Assembly (NCBI GenBank): GCA_902595375.1
Contig: CACJPW010000001.1
Location: 88,501 to 152,500 of the forward strand
Length of the DNA stretch: 64,000 nucleotides
Direction of reading: 5' to 3'
Source: an uncultured Pelagibacteraceae bacterium
GTDB taxonomy: Bacteria; Pseudomonadota; Alphaproteobacteria; Pelagibacterales; Pelagibacteraceae
Every line of letters starts with the position of its first letter. Within the stretch, counting starts at the first letter, position 1. The position numbers were made by a program, and so were the translations under genes. Shown piece after piece: positions 60,317 to 64,000 of the stretch. A model generated the notes under the pieces. The model was not told the origin of the DNA and made no database searches. It saw only the letters and a program-made list of their open reading frames with translations.

Positions 60317-61219
60317 ATGAATAATTTAACAAAAAAAATAATTAAATCTTTGTCAGATAAAGAAATTGATTTGAAGGATGATTGGAAAAAAACTTTGGAT
60401 AAAAATGGTTATATTATTATTAAAAATTCAAAATATATGAAACAAAATCTTATTTCTTTAAGAAACGAGGCAACTAAATTGATTGAGAAAGAGGGCGATA
60501 AAGGGGGATGGGAAGGAAAGGAAAAATACTTTAAACCAGGAAAGAGATTTGAAAGTGGAGCGCAGAGACTTGGTGGATTAGTAAATAAACATAGTGTTTT
60601 TTTGGGGCTTATTACTATTCCAGAAATTTTAATTTGTGCAGAGCAAATTATAAAAAGTGAAATTAAAATTTGTGGAATGAATTTAAGAAATCCTCTTAAA
60701 AATCTTGGAGAGCAAACTTTGCACTTTGATGGATTCCCACGAAATTCTGAAGATGAATCTTATGCTGGAATTGTTGCATTTATTTATTTAGATGACTCTA
60801 AAATATCTAATGGAGCAATGCGAGTTGTACCTGGAACTCATAAACTCACAGGCTGGCCGGACGATCATATCAATATAAATGACAAACACCCTAAAGAAAT
60901 CAGATTAGAGGTAAAAGCAGGTACTATTGTTGTAGCTAATTTAAATTTATGGCATGCGGGAGCCATAAACTTGAGCGGCGAGGCGCGAAAAGTAATAATG
61001 TTGAACATCAAGAATAGAGATCATGATCAACTTCTTAATTATAAAAAATATTTAAATAGTGATTTTAAAAAAAATTTAGATGAAAACCAAAAATACCTAC
61101 TTTCAGTAAGAGAAAGCGACCCTGATCAAATTATTGAGTCTGGTGGAAGTGCTAATCAATTAAGAAGAGAGTATTTTAAAAACAAAAACAAAAAATTTAC
61201 AAGTGTTGCAAATAATTAG
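60317..61219 (+). CDS. Phytanoyl-CoA dioxygenase (PhyH) family protein
   Basis: LHFDGFPRN (HxD), GAMRVVPGTHKLTGW, NLNLWHAGAINLSGEARKVIMLNI. Confidence 0.85.
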   Translation: MNNLTKKIIKSLSDKEIDLKDDWKKTLDKNGYIIIKNSKYMKQNLISLRNEATKLIEKEGDKGGWEGKEKYFKPGKRFESGAQRLGGLVNKHSVFLGLITIPEILICAEQIIKSEIKICGMNLRNPLKNLGEQTLHFDGFPRNSEDESYAGIVAFIYLDDSKISNGAMRVVPGTHKLTGWPDDHININDKHPKEIRLEVKAGTIVVANLNLWHAGAINLSGEARKVIMLNIKNRDHDQLLNYKKYLNSDFKKNLDENQKYLLSVRESDPDQIIESGGSANQLRREYFKNKNKKFTSVANN

Positions 61220-61235
61220 TATAAAAAAATAAAAT

Positions 61236-62021
61236 ATGTGGAATTATAAAAAAATAAGTGATGGATTGAATAAGAACGGTTACTTCGTAATTAAAAATTA
61301 TTTAAGTTCCAAAGATTTAAACATAATTAAAAAAAGCCTAATAGACTCATTGAATTATATACAACCAAGTAAAGAAAAAAATTTACAAAAGAAATATTAT
61401 GAAATTAAAAAATTTAACAAAAAACTCAAAGGAAATTGGTACGATATCTCTAAATATAATATTGATTTACTAAAAACACTTCATAAAAATGAAATGATTG
61501 AATTTGTTAAAAAGTATTTTGATTCTAAAGTTGTATATTCTGGAAGGCCTGCGATACATGTGCATGATAAAACTAATGACAGAAATTTATTACCACACCA
61601 AGAAACAAATCAATTCGCTGCTTATACGTTAGGTCTTTGGATACCAATTTTTGATACAAACGAAAAAACTGGGGGTTTGACTGTTTATGAAAAGTCTCAC
61701 GCAGAGGGATTCTTTAAACACTCACTGACACCACCGCCTTCTTTTAAGAAAAAAAAATTATGGACTAACAAATTTACCAATATTGATGAGAAAATATACA
61801 AAAAATATAGAAAGAGAAACTTGAGTATTAAAAAGGGAGATGGGGTAATTTTTATATCAAGTTTGATACACTCTAGCTTTAAAAATACTGATAAAAAATC
61901 TGTCAGGATAGTTATAACTGAAAGATTTAATCCTTTAAAAAAGTTACCTTATTTACAAAACGTCAAAGCACCAATGAAAATACCTTATGTCGGTGTAGAC
62001 TTAAACAAAATAAGGGACTAA
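61236..62021 (+). CDS. Phytanoyl-CoA dioxygenase-like (PhyH) family protein
   Basis: LLPHQETNQF, TGGLTVYEKSHAEGFFKHS, FISSLIHSSFKNTDKKSVRIVITERFN. Confidence 0.75.
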   Translation: MWNYKKISDGLNKNGYFVIKNYLSSKDLNIIKKSLIDSLNYIQPSKEKNLQKKYYEIKKFNKKLKGNWYDISKYNIDLLKTLHKNEMIEFVKKYFDSKVVYSGRPAIHVHDKTNDRNLLPHQETNQFAAYTLGLWIPIFDTNEKTGGLTVYEKSHAEGFFKHSLTPPPSFKKKKLWTNKFTNIDEKIYKKYRKRNLSIKKGDGVIFISSLIHSSFKNTDKKSVRIVITERFNPLKKLPYLQNVKAPMKIPYVGVDLNKIRD

Positions 62022-62043
62022 TAAAAGTTTAAAATTAAACTTC

Positions 62044-63060
62044 ATGGGTCATTATATAAAACATAAAAAAAATTACTGGGAAAGAAAAATTTTTAATGAA
62101 GATAGTAAGTTTGACAACGAGATTCTAAAACATGAAAATATAAATATAGGAAAAGCTAGAAATCTTTTTAAGAAGTATGTCGAATTAGTATGTTTGGAAA
62201 TGTCGTATTATTGCAATAGGGCCTGCTCTTATTGTCCAGTTGCGATATACGAAAGAAGTGACAAAAATTTAGAAATAGATAATGAACTACTTTTAACAAT
62301 TATAAATTCATTAAAAATGTTGAATTATGATGGTAGAGTTTCATTAAATTTATTTAATGAACCCCTGGCAAGTAAGAATTTTTTAAACAGAGTAAAAATG
62401 TTAAGTGAAAATCTTCCTAAAGCTATATTAAGTTGTAATAGCAACGGAGATTACATAAAAAACATAAAGACTTTTAACGAACTTGAAAAAAGTGGATTAA
62501 AAGAAATTTTGATTACATTGCATCCTGCTAAAAATACATCTTGGACGAGACACTATGCTGAAAAATCAATTAAAAGGTTCGCAAAAAAGATCGATCATGA
62601 TTTATCTGGAGATGAGTTAGAAAAGCTTAAATTTTCTTTTATGATTGATAATCTTTATGTAGAAGTGGTTTGCACGAACTGGGATGACGCTGGTAACTCG
62701 CGAGGAGGAGTGATGAAACATCTTATACCTGAGAAAGTTAGAGTTAACCCATGTGAGAAGCCAATAAGAGAATTCGTAATTTCATACGATGGATCAGTTC
62801 AGTTATGTTGTCACTCATATCAAAATAAAGAAATTGATAATAGTATTTCAAAAATAGATAAGAACGACGCGGATTCTATTTTTAAGATTTATACAAACAA
62901 AGTTTTAACTGACGCAAGAAAAGATTTATTCTCTTACTCAAAGAAAAGCGGTATTTGTGAAACTTGTAATCACTATGAAAATAACATCAGAACAGGATTA
63001 GATTTTTTTTTAACGGATGAGGACAAAAAAAAGAGAGAGAAAATACTTAAGCACATATAA
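62044..63060 (+). CDS. Radical SAM/SPASM domain protein
   Basis: LEMSYYCNRACSYCPVAIYER (CxxxCxxC); SYDGSVQLCCHSYQNKEI; CETCNHY. Confidence 0.88.
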   Translation: MGHYIKHKKNYWERKIFNEDSKFDNEILKHENINIGKARNLFKKYVELVCLEMSYYCNRACSYCPVAIYERSDKNLEIDNELLLTIINSLKMLNYDGRVSLNLFNEPLASKNFLNRVKMLSENLPKAILSCNSNGDYIKNIKTFNELEKSGLKEILITLHPAKNTSWTRHYAEKSIKRFAKKIDHDLSGDELEKLKFSFMIDNLYVEVVCTNWDDAGNSRGGVMKHLIPEKVRVNPCEKPIREFVISYDGSVQLCCHSYQNKEIDNSISKIDKNDADSIFKIYTNKVLTDARKDLFSYSKKSGICETCNHYENNIRTGLDFFLTDEDKKKREKILKHI

Positions 63061-63068
63061 ATCATTTT

Positions 63069-63743
63069 ATGAATTTTTATAAAAGAAGTCTATCAGGTAA
63101 AGAATATTCAAAAATACTTGACTTTAATTTTACAAAGAAATTTATTCTTGAAAATTCTGGCATGTTAATTGGTGATAAGGCTCTGTATAGACAAATTAAA
63201 ATTTATGAGATTTTGCAAAGAACAAAAAAAGTAAAAGGTGATATTATTGAGTTTGGAATTTGGAACGGAAATAATCTTATATTTATAAAAAAAATTGCAG
63301 ATTATTTTAATTTGAAAAAAAAAATTTTTGGTTTTGATAATTTCGGAGGTTTCCCTAATCCTACTAAACTAAAAAAATCTAAAAAGGGAAGATATACTGG
63401 AAATCCGGAAGAGATAGCAAAAGTATTAAAATTTTTTAAGCTTAATAATATTAAAATTTTTAATGATGATATAATGAATCTAATTAATTATAAAAATCAA
63501 TTTAAAAAAATTTCTTTTATTTATATTGACTGTAATATTTATGAACCGGTGAAAATAATTCTAAAGCAATTAGCTAAAAAACTTTCAAAAGGTGGTGTAA
63601 TTGCATTCGATGAAGCTCAACATTCAACTGATAAGGGTGAAAAAAAGGCTTTAATTGAATTTTATAAAAAGAATAATAAAAAATTTGTTTTAAAGTTTTT
63701 AAAAAAAAAATATCAACCAGACGCATTATTAATAAAAAAATAA
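63069..63743 (+). CDS. TylF/macrocin O-methyltransferase-like protein
   Basis: GDIIEFGIWNGNNLIFIKKIADYF; FGFDNFGGFPNP; FIYIDCNIYEPVKIILKQL; GGVIAFDEAQ. Confidence 0.83.
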   Translation: MNFYKRSLSGKEYSKILDFNFTKKFILENSGMLIGDKALYRQIKIYEILQRTKKVKGDIIEFGIWNGNNLIFIKKIADYFNLKKKIFGFDNFGGFPNPTKLKKSKKGRYTGNPEEIAKVLKFFKLNNIKIFNDDIMNLINYKNQFKKISFIYIDCNIYEPVKIILKQLAKKLSKGGVIAFDEAQHSTDKGEKKALIEFYKKNNKKFVLKFLKKKYQPDALLIKK

Positions 63744-63745
63744 AT

Positions 63746-64000
63746 ATGTTTTTTTTTAAAGAAATTATAAAAAAAAACTTTTTTCTCTACGATTTTTTTA
63801 CTAAATTAAATTTAATAATTTTTCATAAGAACAATATTAGAATTTTATTTTATAACACTAGAAAAGATTTACTTTATAATTTCAATATATTATCAAATAT
63901 TGCTGATTCAAAATTTAGTTACAACCAGATCTCATCATTATTTAACTATAAATTTAAAGAAATTATTTTTAAAGAAATAAAAAAAAAAATTAAAAAAAAA
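63746..64000 (+). CDS. Partial ORF of unknown function running off the window end
   Basis: ATG 63746, MFFFKEIIKKNFFLYDFFTKLNLIIFHKNNIRILFYNTRKD..., no stop before 64000. Confidence 0.5.
   Translation, partial: MFFFKEIIKKNFFLYDFFTKLNLIIFHKNNIRILFYNTRKDLLYNFNILSNIADSKFSYNQISSLFNYKFKEIIFKEIKKKIKKK

Overview
The window looks like an AT-rich SAR11/Pelagibacterales-type alphaproteobacterial chromosome segment; this is inferred from gene content, synteny and base composition, with no database search. Three zones are visible. (1) About 1-2.42 kb is a short accessory block (ABC-2 exporter, 2OG-Fe(II)-oxygenase-like protein, GT17-like glycosyltransferase) that stops at a tRNA-Arg. (2) About 2.42-31.8 kb is a conserved core: rluD, rpoH, purA, thiD, glmM, folP, ftsH, tilS, cpoB-pal-tolBARQ, a RuvC-like gene, yebC, zapA, tkt-pgk-fba, efp, rpmE, rpsU, csp, tRNA-fMet, pntAB, rpmJ, an orphan 5S rRNA and tRNA-Val. 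(3) About 31.8 kb to the window end is a large surface-polysaccharide island, probably the SAR11 hypervariable region between 5S and 23S/16S rRNA. It encodes CDP-sugar genes, a PglK-like flippase, an ACP/LuxC/LuxE/FabG/FabZ/split-transketolase/radical-SAM module, two NeuA/SpsF-type cytidylyltransferases, a NeuB-like synthase, an SQD1-like sulfoquinovose synthase, PhyH oxygenases and a MarR-like EPS regulator. Main observations: an identical 20-bp inverted-repeat element in both divergent intergenic regions of the island, one copy overlapping the start codon of the MarR-like regulator; an undescribed-looking ACP-dependent carbonyl/transketolase module; rpsU apparently starting with ATT and missed by the ORF track; and a phage-type RuvC-like nuclease where ruvCAB-ybgC would be expected.
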